DNA of 62,577 bases from Bacteroidota bacterium (GTDB lineage: Bacteria; Bacteroidota; Bacteroidia; Chitinophagales; Chitinophagaceae). Positions 37,301-44,865 of the stretch are shown piece by piece. The notes beneath the pieces were generated by a model, which saw only the letters and a program-made list of their open reading frames with translations, was not told where the DNA came from and ran no database searches. The DNA is taken from assembly GCA_026391455.1 (NCBI GenBank), contig JAPLEH010000041.1, positions 103,728-166,304 of the forward strand, written 5' to 3'. The translations under genes were made by a program, and so were the position numbers. Position 1 is the first letter of the stretch, and every line of letters begins with the position of its first letter.

Positions 37301-37587
37301 AGGTTTAGTTTTACCATCACCGTAGTTTGAGTACCCAACGCAATTTCCTGAGGTTCGTACCCTACTGCACTGATGATGAGTGTGGCATTAGGAGCAGCAT
37401 TGATTTTGAACGATCCATCAGCGCCTGCCACTGCACCTCCCTTTACATTTTTTACAGATACTGTGGCACCGTTTAATGGTAAACCATTAGCATCAAGGAC
37501 CTTTCCGGTCACTTCGCGGTTTTGGGCTATTGCAGGAAGGAACGAGAGCAGCCAACCCGCCAGCAATAGTAGTTTCAGATTTCTCAT
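34381..37587 (-). CDS. SusC/RagA-family TonB-linked outer-membrane transporter
   Basis: 1068 residues. Signal peptide (MRNLKLLLLAGWLLSFLPAIAQ), carboxypeptidase-regulatory-like domain (about 23-100: GKVLDANGLPLNGATVSVKN), TonB plug (about 110-235, with ILLRGINSVTSGTAPIILLDG and IYGAQGANGVIQLFSKRG), then a 22-strand-type barrel up to the terminal GLKIGF. Imports an unidentified oligomer with its SusD lid, using TonB energy. No anti-sigma factor or sigma factor gene lies next to it. First gene of a susC-susD operon. Confidence 0.95.
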   Translation of the reverse strand: MRNLKLLLLAGWLLSFLPAIAQNREVTGKVLDANGLPLNGATVSVKNVKGGAVAGADGSFKINAAPNATLIISAVGYEPQEIALGTQTTVMVKLNLDARAGNLSEVVVTGTGTATSKRRLSFAVESISAEKLPKVPTSDVGSALVGFVPGAQISQINGSPGSPINILLRGINSVTSGTAPIILLDGVEVKGTSLQNFDLNSIERIEIVQGAAASTIYGAQGANGVIQLFSKRGKAGKVNIEIASSIAVSEMLNIGKVQKSRFHSFNTNANGEVVDGSGTPLSFDPVTGSYLTNPVFNLISSTSVANKEYNKNLQFYDHYKMFFQKANTFNNSININGGSDKFDFSFIISNSNQETVFKNNGDFRRSNVNANIGVELAKNLKFRTNTQLVYIRNTQLDPDGRNMFYAINNSRPFANYEQRDALGLYSPYFGDAVGVNGYNFNYITENAKVLDKTIDIVQILNLNYKFPRFAEIDAKYALNRSNYNSHFEIGEQSLSEGAAFWDYWAEWYSPRTSYGVPASSSESGEINDRQNIVTSHNFISTATLKFDFQKDFGLKIPITSTTYSGWDYRKTITTDFITYGTDAPSFSPYRASDMANYKIERDYFEQFTTYGVFLTHKFEYKDFAGIGGGFRSDFSSAFGRGSKAAAMYRGDAYVRISSFDFWKNSKLYNVIKEWKLRTAYGEAGVQPKPYDRFPILQPRVLGTQSTLADNIVSQNPDLKLSIVAELEIGTDLSLNLSKGNWLKNLNFSFSWWKRKANDGYLAVDVAPSLGIGRQLTNAFDIKSDGIQASLNLAVLSTRKFNWNFTTNFSKQKSIIDRVAGNSEIIIPSAAGSSQYVIRAGEKIGQLYGYLFLTDVNQLDDNKNPFIPVADQPNWEVASNGYVVNKTTKQPFATASRYSLGDPNPKFNMSFINELSYKGFLNFSFQWDWIYKSNLYNQTKEWMYRDGIHKDYAVPIAINGQTEAWTAFYRGAYAVRQANGTKSYFMEDASFLRLRNISIAFDAAHFLKIKGLSRLQLVLSGRNLVTITDYTGMDPEVSSGTVNSAFDRGVDHNTIPNVKTFQAGLKIGF

Positions 37588-37654
37588 TGTGTGTGTGATT
37601 TTTGTTTACATAAATAGCAATAGAAAATATACTATCTATTATAAACAAAAAAGC

Positions 37655-37672
37655 CATGCAGAATGCTGCATG
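37655..37672 (-). terminator. Terminator after the YugP-type peptidase gene
   Basis: A 7-bp stem (37655-37661 with 37666-37672), AATG/CATT loop, followed on the minus strand by a run of six T. It separates the peptidase gene from susC. Confidence 0.7.
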
Positions 37673-37709
37673 ACTGTGGAAAAATTAGATTAAAAAAAAC
37701 TAACCTATG

Positions 37710-38411
37710 TTAGCTTCTGTCGCGGCTGTTGGCATATATCATTATATACTGAATCAGTTGTACCACTGCAGCCAATGCTGCAACTACGTAAGTAGTGGCC
37801 GCCCATTTCAGGGCATCTTTTGCTTTGGGATATTCTTCCCGATTGGTCACATTGGTCCTGTCGAGCCAGGCAAGAGCCCTTTTGCTGGCATCAAATTCTA
37901 CCGGCAACGTGATAAGGGTAAAAAGCACCGTTACACTCATTACAATGATACCTATTAATAAAACAGTCGGGTTTTTCGACACCGCCAGCATGATCATACC
38001 TGCCAGAAGAATCCAGTTGACCAGCATAGAACTGATCTGTACGGCAGGTACCATTTTGCTCCGGAAGACCAGGGGCCCATATTGGGTGGCGTGCTGCACC
38101 GCATGCCCGCATTCGTGGGCTGCTACTGCGGCTGCGGAAATTGAAGTGCCATTATACACTTCCGGACTCAGGTTCACCGTCTTTTTTTCGGGATTGTAAT
38201 GGTCTGTAAGAAAACCCTCTACGGAAGTAACTTTTACGTCATATATCCCATTTTCCCGGAGCATTTTCTCGGCTATTTCCCTGCCCGACAGACCGTTCGA
38301 AAGGGGTATTTTACTATACTTGGTAAACTTGCTTTTAAGGATGGCCGACACCACGAAACTAAGGCCCAAAAAAAGCAGGGAAACCATAAAAATCTGATTA
38401 TCCATTATCAT
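37710..38411 (-). CDS. YugP-type membrane zinc metallopeptidase
   Basis: 233 residues. One N-terminal hydrophobic segment, then a metallopeptidase domain with the HExxH motif in VAAHECGHAVQH, followed by two or three membrane helices (MLVNWILLAGMIMLAVSK, VLLIGIIVMSVTVLFTLITLP) and LPVEFDASKRALAWL, whose Glu is a likely third zinc ligand. This matches the neutral zinc metallopeptidase family of YugP. The physiological substrate is unknown. Near-start ATGs at 38411 and 38405 are both possible. A TAAATTTG -7 element lies 30 bp upstream. Confidence 0.88.
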   Translation of the reverse strand: MIMDNQIFMVSLLFLGLSFVVSAILKSKFTKYSKIPLSNGLSGREIAEKMLRENGIYDVKVTSVEGFLTDHYNPEKKTVNLSPEVYNGTSISAAAVAAHECGHAVQHATQYGPLVFRSKMVPAVQISSMLVNWILLAGMIMLAVSKNPTVLLIGIIVMSVTVLFTLITLPVEFDASKRALAWLDRTNVTNREEYPKAKDALKWAATTYVVAALAAVVQLIQYIMIYANSRDRS

Positions 38412-38440
38412 TTTTTTCCAGTTTTTTGTATGAAATCTAT

Positions 38441-38448
38441 CAAATTTA
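38441..38448 (-). promoter_or_regulatory. -7 element for the YugP-type gene
   Basis: TAAATTTG on the minus strand matches TAnnTTTG exactly, 30 bp before the start; no good -33 element. Confidence 0.45.
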
Positions 38449-38697
38449 TTACCATTTTTTCCTGGCCTGATTTTTACGTCTTTTTGTCATTCTTTAAATT
38501 TGAAATTAATAAAAAATAAATTCGTGCCCTGCGGTTGTTCATTCAAAAAAGTTATATAAATAATTACAATTCAATTATTTACGAAGTTTTATTTTTATAC
38601 ATATTAAGTGGTTTTTTAGGGCTGACAGGTGTCTTTAGTTATACACAAGGGCAAAAATTTATTTTGAAATGTGGGGCATAATTGTAACTTAGCAATA

Positions 38698-38749
38698 GAA
38701 TTTAATGGGTTAGTAAGTAAGGGGGTCAATCGAAAGATTGACCCTTTTT
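38698..38749 (+). ncRNA. Candidate short RNA ending in an orphan terminator
   Basis: A promoter-like pair (TTTG, 18 bp, TAACTTAG, one mismatch) would start transcription near 38698. About 50 bases on, GGGTCAATC (38723-38731) and GATTGACCC (38736-38744) form a 9-bp GC-containing stem with a GAAA tetraloop and then five T. No gene lies upstream on this strand, so the terminator must end a non-coding transcript or the one of a longer antisense leader. The start is uncertain. Confidence 0.4.
38723..38749 (+). terminator. Orphan intrinsic terminator
   Basis: 9-bp stem, GAAA loop, TTTTT tail on the plus strand; the opposite strand lacks the T run, so direction is clear. No plus-strand gene precedes it for several kilobases. 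Confidence 0.8.
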
Positions 38750-38956
38750 ACATTTAAGAAATAATCGTTCCAACTTCTGTTATTTTCTATACTTCCACAT
38801 CACGATCCCATCAATTTCATTCAACCAAACAAAGATTTCTTCTGCTTCAATCTTACTTCATCAATAAAGATGCAATGATTTAATTTTACCGCACTACATC
38901 TGGTAATGCTGTAAAAAGATAAATGCAGCCATTACTGATAAACGGGTAGATTATTC

Positions 38957-40330
38957 ATGAGTAAGATCAAGACTTCTTTTTTTTGCCAGCATTGCGGATA
39001 TGAAAGTGTGAAGTGGGTGGGCCAGTGTCCTTCGTGTAATGAATGGAATAGTTTTGTAGAAGAGCCCGTGCATAAAGACAATACAAAAACAACTACCGAC
39101 TGGAAAGAATACACAAAAGATAAACGGAACAGCCGCACGGTATCCCTCAACGAAGTAAAAAGTGGTGAAGAAAAAAGACTGGTTACTTCTGATACCGAAC
39201 TCAACCGGGTATTGGGAGGCGGTATCGTTGCGGGCAGCCTGGTATTGGTAGCCGGTGAACCAGGAATTGGTAAGTCCACTTTGTTTTTACAAAATGGTCT
39301 TTGGTTGAAAAACTGTTCCGTGCTGTATATAAGCGGTGAAGAAAGCGAACAACAGATCAAGATGCGGGCAGACCGCCTTGGGCTTTCCAATGAAGATTTC
39401 TATTTGCTTACGGAAACTTCCACACAGATTATTTTCCAGGAAATAAAAAAACTGAAGCCTCAGCTTGTTATCGTTGACTCGGTGCAAACCTTGCACACTT
39501 CGTTTATTGATTCTTCTCCCGGAAGTGTATCACAGATTCGGGAGTGTGCTGCCGAGTTTCAGCGTTTTGCCAAAGAGACCAATACACCGGTATTCCTCAT
39601 CGGGCATATTACGAAAGACGGAGTGATCGCCGGTCCCAAGATACTGGAACATATGGTGGACACGGTGCTTCAGTTTGAAGGCGACCGCCATTATGCATAC
39701 CGGATATTGCGCACGTTGAAGAACCGGTTTGGCAGCACGGCTGAACTGGGCATTTATGAAATGACAGATAAAGGAATGAGAGGCGTGCTGAATCCGAGTG
39801 AGATACTGATTACACAAAAGGAAGAACAACTGAGTGGGATTGCCATTGCAGCTACTATCGAGGGTATACGCCCATTACTGATCGAAGTGCAGGCGCTCGT
39901 AACGCAATCGGTGTATGGCACACCTCAACGTACCGTGAGTGGTTTTGATTTGCGAAGGTTACAGTTATTGCTCGCAGTGCTGGAAAAAAGAGGAGGCTTT
40001 CATTTTGGGATGAAAGATGTATTCCTAAATATTGCCGGTGGCATTAAAGTAGAAGATCCTTCGATTGACCTGGCTGTATTATGTGCTTTGCTTTCTTCGT
40101 ACGAAGATGCGCCACTCTCTCCTCATATCTGTTTTGCCGGCGAAGTAGGGTTAAGCGGTGAAATAAGGGCCGTAAACCGTATTGATCAGCGGATCGCCGA
40201 AGCAGAGAAACTGGGATTTGAAAAAATCATCGTTTCGCGGTATAACCAGAAAGGCCTGTCCAAACAAAAATTCGGGATTGACGTGGTCATGATGGGCCGC
40301 GTGGAAGAATTATATAAATATCTGTTTTAG
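38957..40330 (+). CDS. radA: DNA repair protein RadA (DnaB-like branch-migration helicase)
   Basis: 457 residues. N-terminal zinc finger with Cys10, 13, 24 and 27 (CQHCGYESVKWVGQCPSC), RecA-like ATPase with Walker A GEPGIGKST (100-108), the RadA-specific KNRFG motif in RTLKNRFGSTAELGIYEM, and a C-terminal Lon-protease-like domain (IAGGIKVEDPSIDLAV, FAGEVGLSGEIRAV). Helps process recombination intermediates and promotes branch migration during homologous recombination and transformation. Confidence 0.96.
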   Translation: MSKIKTSFFCQHCGYESVKWVGQCPSCNEWNSFVEEPVHKDNTKTTTDWKEYTKDKRNSRTVSLNEVKSGEEKRLVTSDTELNRVLGGGIVAGSLVLVAGEPGIGKSTLFLQNGLWLKNCSVLYISGEESEQQIKMRADRLGLSNEDFYLLTETSTQIIFQEIKKLKPQLVIVDSVQTLHTSFIDSSPGSVSQIRECAAEFQRFAKETNTPVFLIGHITKDGVIAGPKILEHMVDTVLQFEGDRHYAYRILRTLKNRFGSTAELGIYEMTDKGMRGVLNPSEILITQKEEQLSGIAIAATIEGIRPLLIEVQALVTQSVYGTPQRTVSGFDLRRLQLLLAVLEKRGGFHFGMKDVFLNIAGGIKVEDPSIDLAVLCALLSSYEDAPLSPHICFAGEVGLSGEIRAVNRIDQRIAEAEKLGFEKIIVSRYNQKGLSKQKFGIDVVMMGRVEELYKYLF

Positions 40331-40386
40331 CTTTGCAGCGCTGAAAATATTTTTTAACGGCTACCCGGCCATTTAGTTTAATCCGT

Positions 40387-41085
40387 ATGACCCTCCTTCG
40401 CGAAGTAAAAGATTCGTTGTTTCATTTATTTTTTCCGCACAACTGTATAGGATGTGGTGTGGCTATACCCGGTGCTGCCGGACAATTATGTATCCGGTGC
40501 CTGGCCGCTATGCCCGAAACGAATTTTGAAAATTATCCCGGCAATCCTTGTGAAAATATTTTCAGGGGGCGGTTACCGCTCGAAGCCGGCACTGCACAAT
40601 TTTATTTTACGAAAGAATCACTGATGCAGGACCTGATGCACCAGTTCAAGTACAAAGGAAATAAAGAACTGGGCATACAGCTCGGTACTATGATGGGAGC
40701 ATCGCTCTTACAATCAGGAAGATTTGCTGCGGATGCATTAGTGCCCCTGCCCTTATTTGCCAATAAGGAGAAGAAAAGAGGTTATAACCAGGCAACCATG
40801 CTGTGTAAAGGCATGGCAAAAGTGCTTCAAATACCGGTATGGGAGCATTGTGTGATACGACCCATGCATACCGCCACACAAACCCGGAAAGGAAGAGTGG
40901 AGCGATGGCAAAATATGGAAGGAAAATTTGAAGTGCCGGATCCCGGACTTGTTGAGGGAAAAACGCTCCTGTTGGTGGATGATGTAGTAACAACGGGTGC
41001 CACATTCGAAGCCTGCGGACACGAATTACTAAAAGCCGGTAATGTAACATTAAAATTGGCGGCCCTTTGCATTGCCTCCCGCTAA
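40387..41085 (+). CDS. comF: ComF-family phosphoribosyltransferase-like protein
   Basis: 232 residues. N-terminal zinc ribbon (CIGCGVAIPGAAGQLCIRCL) and a PRT fold with the PRPP-binding motif LLLVDDVVTTGATFEAC. The central PLFANKEKKRGYNQA and TRKGRVERWQNMEGKF segments are ComF hallmarks. In transformable bacteria ComF contributes to DNA uptake or processing of incoming strands. It lies 57 bp downstream of radA, and a comEC gene lies elsewhere in the window, so the machinery for natural transformation is partly present. Confidence 0.9.
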   Translation: MTLLREVKDSLFHLFFPHNCIGCGVAIPGAAGQLCIRCLAAMPETNFENYPGNPCENIFRGRLPLEAGTAQFYFTKESLMQDLMHQFKYKGNKELGIQLGTMMGASLLQSGRFAADALVPLPLFANKEKKRGYNQATMLCKGMAKVLQIPVWEHCVIRPMHTATQTRKGRVERWQNMEGKFEVPDPGLVEGKTLLLVDDVVTTGATFEACGHELLKAGNVTLKLAALCIASR

Positions 41086-41161
41086 AAAGCATTTAATGCG
41101 ATCTTCTTAATACATAAACAGTTTATTTCTGCTTTTGGTGGCTAAGTTTTATTTTTAAACA

Positions 41162-42547
41162 ATGAAATACCTGTTGTCAGCTTCGCTTATCGTATTACTG
41201 CTGCTAGCCGCATGTAAAAAAGATTCCTTTACCAGCTCGCGGGATGCACGGGTAATACTCACCGCTGACACCCTTAAATTCGATACGGTATTTGTTACAA
41301 CCGGTTCCACCTACCGGAAATTTGCCATCATCAATGATAACAACCAGAAACTCCGGCTTTCTTCGGTAAAACTGATGGGAGGTGCAGCGTCTGTATACAA
41401 ACTAAACCTCGACGGAACCACCGGAACCCAATTCAGTGATGTGGAAATAAATGCCAACGATAGTGTAATGGTGTTTGCACAGGTGAATGTAAATCCATCG
41501 GCAGCTAACCTTCCTTTTATTCTCCGCGACAGCATTGAGATCAGTTATAATGGCAATACCCGTAAGGTACAACTGGAAGCATGGGGGCAGAATGCGCATT
41601 TCTTCCGCAATAAAATTGTTGCCGCTAATGAAACCTGGAATAATGACCTGCCCTATGTAATACTGGGTTCGCTGCAGGTAAATGCCAATACGCAACTTAC
41701 CATTAACAAAGGCTGTCGCATCTATATACATGCAGATGCTCCCATTGTGATCAATGGCACCCTACAGGTAAATGGATTAAAGGATACCATCGACCGCGTG
41801 TACTTCCGCGGCGACAGGATGGATGAACCTTATGCCAATTTTCCTGCAAGCTGGCCGGGCATTTTCTTTCAGGCTTCGTCGAAAGACAATGTATTGAATT
41901 ATGCAGTGATCAGGAATGCATTTCAGGGCATTGGTCTTACCGATCCTTCCACCAATGCAAACCCCAAGCTCATTCTCAATGAATCGGTAATCGATAATGC
42001 TTATGATGCCGGCATCGTTGCACTCAATTCCAGTATTCGCGCCCGTAACTGTCTTGTGACCAATTGTGGTAAAAACCTCTTGCTCGCTAAAGGAGGGAAT
42101 TATCAGTTTACCCATTGTACCGTAGCAACCTATGCCAACCGGTTTATCGAACATAAAGACCCGGTACTCACGCTAACCAATTTTGCCAATGGCGCCACGG
42201 CCGATCTTACCGCCGCTTTTCGCAATTGTATTTTCTGGGGAGAGAATGGGTTGGTGAATGATGAAGTGGTAGTGCTGAAAAATGGTTCGGGTCCCTTTAC
42301 GGTTAGTTTTGATAATATACTATGGAAAGTACAGGCTGTACCGGCCAATATCACGAGTACACAAATCATCAATAACCAGACTCCTCTATTTGACAGTATC
42401 AATACTTCCCGCAATTATTACGACTTCCGATTACAAAGCGCTTCTCCTGCAATCAATAAAGGCAGCAATGCAGGTGTATCCACTGATCTGGATGGAAAAC
42501 CACGCCCGGTGGGGCTGCCCGACCTCGGTTGTTTCGAAAAACAATAA
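41162..42547 (+). CDS. Lipoprotein with right-handed beta-helix
   Basis: 461 residues. Lipoprotein signal with Cys18 (LLLLAACKKDS). Residues 35-145 form a beta-sandwich-like domain. From about 160 to 400 the sequence has repeating short strands with Asn/Gly turns (GTLQVNGLKDTIDRVYFRG, NYAVIRNAFQGIGL, NGSGPFTVSFDNILW) typical of a parallel beta-helix. The end, SPAINKGSNAGVSTDLDGKP followed by LPDLGCFE, is the choice-of-anchor Q/pectate-lyase-like C-terminal motif. Probably a surface lipoprotein of unknown substrate. The gene begins 76 bp after comF. Confidence 0.8.
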   Translation: MKYLLSASLIVLLLLAACKKDSFTSSRDARVILTADTLKFDTVFVTTGSTYRKFAIINDNNQKLRLSSVKLMGGAASVYKLNLDGTTGTQFSDVEINANDSVMVFAQVNVNPSAANLPFILRDSIEISYNGNTRKVQLEAWGQNAHFFRNKIVAANETWNNDLPYVILGSLQVNANTQLTINKGCRIYIHADAPIVINGTLQVNGLKDTIDRVYFRGDRMDEPYANFPASWPGIFFQASSKDNVLNYAVIRNAFQGIGLTDPSTNANPKLILNESVIDNAYDAGIVALNSSIRARNCLVTNCGKNLLLAKGGNYQFTHCTVATYANRFIEHKDPVLTLTNFANGATADLTAAFRNCIFWGENGLVNDEVVVLKNGSGPFTVSFDNILWKVQAVPANITSTQIINNQTPLFDSINTSRNYYDFRLQSASPAINKGSNAGVSTDLDGKPRPVGLPDLGCFEKQ

Positions 42548-42595
42548 GTTAGATTTTTTTCTGGGAGGCACTCGTTTATATAAAATTACTAATTA

Positions 42596-42626
42596 TATTA
42601 GCTAATACAAATTATTGATTATCAAT
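42596..42626. promoter_or_regulatory. Candidate operator sites upstream of the XRE gene
   Basis: A perfect 12-bp palindrome TATTAGCTAATA (42596-42607) and an inverted repeat ATTGA-TTA-TCAAT (42614-42626), 35-65 bp before the XRE promoter. They could bind the HTH protein encoded just downstream. Confidence 0.4.
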
Positions 42627-42660
42627 ACATAATTTGTTCATTAATTTATTTGAAATTTAT

Positions 42661-42691
42661 TTTGATATTTTACAACTAAGTATTAAATTTG
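42661..42691 (+). promoter_or_regulatory. Promoter of the XRE/ImmA-like gene (full consensus)
   Basis: TTTG (42661-42664), a 19-bp spacer and TAAATTTG (42684-42691) match the Bacteroidota consensus exactly. The ATG at 42699 is only 7 bases after the -7 element, so the mRNA would be almost leaderless. Confidence 0.75.
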
Positions 42692-42698
42692 GAAACAG

Positions 42699-43754
42699 AT
42701 GAGAAATTCCGTCAATCCAAAGATGATATTACTGGCCCGCGAGTCCAGGGGGCTTACCCAGCAGGCTTTGGCTGAAATGGCTGGCACCAATAAAGTGAAT
42801 TTATCGCGCCTGGAAAACGGTGATTCAGTAGTGTCGGATGAAACCTTAGCGGGTATTGCTACAGCCACCGGATACCCGGTTTCTTTTTTCTTTCAAACCG
42901 GCGAGGTGTTACCACTCAGCCTGGCCTACCGCAAACGGGAAAAGGTGCCTGCCTCTATTATCAGCCCGATTGAAGCGCAGATCAATATCATGCGTTTACA
43001 ATTAGAAAAACTGATTACGCTGGTAAAGCTTGCAGCACCTGTAATTCCTGTATTTGAAGTAACGGATGAACTAAGGCCTTCCGCTATTGCTTTACGGTTG
43101 CGGCAAGTCTGGAAAATAAAAACAGCGGAGATTCCGGATATGGCGGAATTACTGGAAGAAAAAGGAATACTCATTCAGTCCTTTGATTTTGGCACCGAAA
43201 GAGTGGATAGTAAAAATGTACTGGTACGCGAAAAATATCCGGTCATTTTTCTGAATGCATCCCTGTTGGGCGACCGGCAACGTTTTTCGCTGGCTTATCA
43301 GTTGGGTCATTTTATTATGCATACATTTTGCAAAGTTCCGCATGACCGGGATATTTCGCATGAAGCCAATGAATTTGCCGCATCCTTTTTAATGCCAGAG
43401 CGCTATATCCGGAAAGAACTGGAAAACGGGATCAGCATACCACTATTGGGAGAGCTAAAACAAAAATGGAAAGTCTCCATGATCTCCTTGCTCTATCGGG
43501 CGGATGATCTGGGATTGCTTACCCCGAATCAGAAAAGATACCAGGAGCAGCAGTTTAATCAACTGAACATTCGCCGGAGGGAACCAGCAGAACTGGACAT
43601 TGCTATTGAAGAACCAAAACGGATACGGCAATTAATGGACAAATGCCAGCACCAATTACAACAGCATATCAGTGGCATATCAGCACTGTTTTGTATGCTG
43701 GAATCAGAGTTTCTGGAATTGTATGGTGAACCAACCCATTTGAAAAGTATTTAA
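42699..43754 (+). CDS. XRE HTH regulator fused to an ImmA/IrrE-like domain with broken protease motif
   Basis: 351 residues. The N-terminal XRE helix-turn-helix (about 8-66) reads LTQQALAEMAGTNKVNLSRLENG. The second half matches ImmA/IrrE metallopeptidases that cleave phage repressors: FSLAYQLGHFIMH aligns with the usual FxLAHELGHxxLH, but the first zinc His is Tyr200 and the catalytic Glu is Gln201; His204 remains. The third-ligand region HEANEFAASFLMP is intact. The protein is therefore probably inactive as a protease and may act as a sensing or binding domain. It is followed at once by a small HTH gene and then by the phage-like lysis cassette. Confidence 0.88.
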   Translation: MRNSVNPKMILLARESRGLTQQALAEMAGTNKVNLSRLENGDSVVSDETLAGIATATGYPVSFFFQTGEVLPLSLAYRKREKVPASIISPIEAQINIMRLQLEKLITLVKLAAPVIPVFEVTDELRPSAIALRLRQVWKIKTAEIPDMAELLEEKGILIQSFDFGTERVDSKNVLVREKYPVIFLNASLLGDRQRFSLAYQLGHFIMHTFCKVPHDRDISHEANEFAASFLMPERYIRKELENGISIPLLGELKQKWKVSMISLLYRADDLGLLTPNQKRYQEQQFNQLNIRRREPAELDIAIEEPKRIRQLMDKCQHQLQQHISGISALFCMLESEFLELYGEPTHLKSI

Positions 43755-43756
43755 AC

Positions 43757-43981
43757 ATGATAATGACAATGAGCAACGCAAGAAAGACGGTGGAAGTAAA
43801 AGTGTACAGCATTGGCGAGCTGGCTGCTTTGTATGAGATCAGTGTGCGCACCATGAACCGGTGGCTGAAACCTCATCTCGAAAAAATTGGAAAACGCGAG
43901 GGCCGGTTTTACAGTGTAAAACAGGTGGGGATTATTTTTGATCAACTGGGAATGCCTGGTGATTATGACCGGGTTTCATAA
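43757..43981 (+). CDS. Small helix-turn-helix (excisionase/MerR-like) protein
   Basis: 74 residues from the first ATG; the ATGs at codons 4 and 6 are also possible. The core is YSIGELAALYEISVRTMNRWLKPH, a winged-helix or HTH typical of excisionase-like and phage regulatory proteins. It starts 2 bp after the XRE gene stop, so the two are co-expressed. It ends shortly before a terminator that separates the regulators from the lysis genes. Confidence 0.75.
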   Translation: MIMTMSNARKTVEVKVYSIGELAALYEISVRTMNRWLKPHLEKIGKREGRFYSVKQVGIIFDQLGMPGDYDRVS

Positions 43982-44009
43982 AAGCTTTAACCATATAAAA
44001 ATTTGTAAG

Positions 44010-44034
44010 CCGCCTTTTGAGGCGGTTTTTTTTT
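44010..44034 (+). terminator. Terminator after the regulator pair
   Basis: CCGCCT (44010-44015) pairs with AGGCGG (44020-44025) around a TTTG loop, followed by nine T. Confidence 0.88.
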
Positions 44035-44159
44035 AACATCTATCTACTCATTTCTACTTGTTTCTTCTTCTTTCTTCCTCATCCCGCATATACATACAAT
44101 TACATGTAGAAACAGGTCTTTACCTGCTCAAAACGGACAGTACCCCCTCTCCACCATAG

Positions 44160-44191
44160 TATGTTTGTGTTGTCAATAACTGATAACAACA
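44160..44191 (+). promoter_or_regulatory. Promoter and overlapping inverted repeat of the lysis cassette
   Basis: TATGTTTG (44160-44167) matches TAnnTTTG. TGTTGT (44168-44173) and ACAACA (44186-44191) form an inverted repeat over the predicted start point, directly before the amidase ATG at 44193; a possible operator. The -33 element is poor. Confidence 0.45.
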
Positions 44192-44192
44192 A

Positions 44193-44615
44193 ATGAAACG
44201 TACCATCAAATACCTCGTAGTGCATTGCACCGCCACCCCTCCTGAAGCCAAAGTGGAAAACATCGTTCGCTATTGGAAAGAACAGAAAAGATGGAAAAAT
44301 CCGGGCTATCATTATATCATACGAAGAAACGGAGAGATTGTTCAATTGCTGTCGGAAGACCTGGTGGCGAATGGCGTAAAAAATAACAATCAGCCTTCTA
44401 TACATATTTCTTATATCGGAGGTATTGATGGCAACAATAAGCCTCTCGACAACCGAACACCGGAACAAAAAAAAGCATTGTATCTGAAACTACGGGAACT
44501 CGCATCACGCTTTCCGCTTGCCGAAATAAAGGGGCATCGTGATTTTCCGGGTGTAACCAAAGCCTGTCCATCCTTTGATGTAAAAACCTGGCTCAGGGAT
44601 TATACGCCCGATTAA
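44193..44615 (+). CDS. T7-lysozyme-like N-acetylmuramoyl-L-alanine amidase (phage-type endolysin)
   Basis: 140 residues, the size of T7 lysozyme. Zinc ligands His11, His115 and Cys125 (YLVVHCTATP, IKGHRDFPGVTKACPSFD) and the catalytic Tyr39 (NPGYHYIIRRNG) and Lys123 all correspond to the T7 enzyme. It cuts the amide bond between N-acetylmuramic acid and the stem peptide. It has no signal peptide, so it needs a holin or another route to reach the wall. A small two-helix protein follows 18 bp downstream. Confidence 0.92.
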   Translation: MKRTIKYLVVHCTATPPEAKVENIVRYWKEQKRWKNPGYHYIIRRNGEIVQLLSEDLVANGVKNNNQPSIHISYIGGIDGNNKPLDNRTPEQKKALYLKLRELASRFPLAEIKGHRDFPGVTKACPSFDVKTWLRDYTPD

Positions 44616-44633
44616 TGAAATAAAATAAACCTT

Positions 44634-44852
44634 ATGAATACTTTCATCAAACAACTCTTTAAAGACAAGAACGGAAATTTCAGTCTTCGTGAATTTGCCA
44701 CAGCATTATTTATTCTCGTAATCATCATTAGCTGGGCAGCCAGACAGTTTTTTGGTAAAGATGTGCCTGAGTATATGTTCTACACATTTGCCAGCATGAT
44801 AGGAGCCGGATGCTTTGGTTATTCATTGGAGAAAAAAGAATTAACAACCTGA
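44634..44852 (+). CDS. Holin-like small membrane protein
   Basis: 72 residues. Starts LFKDKNGNFSLREFATALFIL, the N-terminal layout I associate with small phage membrane proteins of Bacteroidota, and has two membrane helices (about 22-37 and 48-66) with a short charged end (SLEKKELTT). The position directly after an endolysin gene and the size fit a class II-like holin; the assignment is inference and no similarity search was done. Confidence 0.6.
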   Translation: MNTFIKQLFKDKNGNFSLREFATALFILVIIISWAARQFFGKDVPEYMFYTFASMIGAGCFGYSLEKKELTT

Positions 44853-44865
44853 AAAAAATCAAACT

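Larger units (their letters stand above)
38412..38956. other. 545-bp intergenic region with promoter elements and an orphan terminator
   Basis: No protein gene is visible. It holds a minus-strand TAAATTTG (38441-38448) for the YugP-type gene, and on the plus strand a promoter-like pair (TTTG 38663-38666, TAACTTAG 38685-38692) followed by a strong terminator at 38723-38749. The stretch 38750-38956 shows nothing I can name apart from being the radA upstream region. Confidence 0.55.

Noticed and set aside
38521-38750. 6S RNA or tmRNA in the intergenic region
   Set aside because: I see neither a long central-bubble stem nor a tRNA-like end with a tag frame; only the short terminator-ended stretch is supported.
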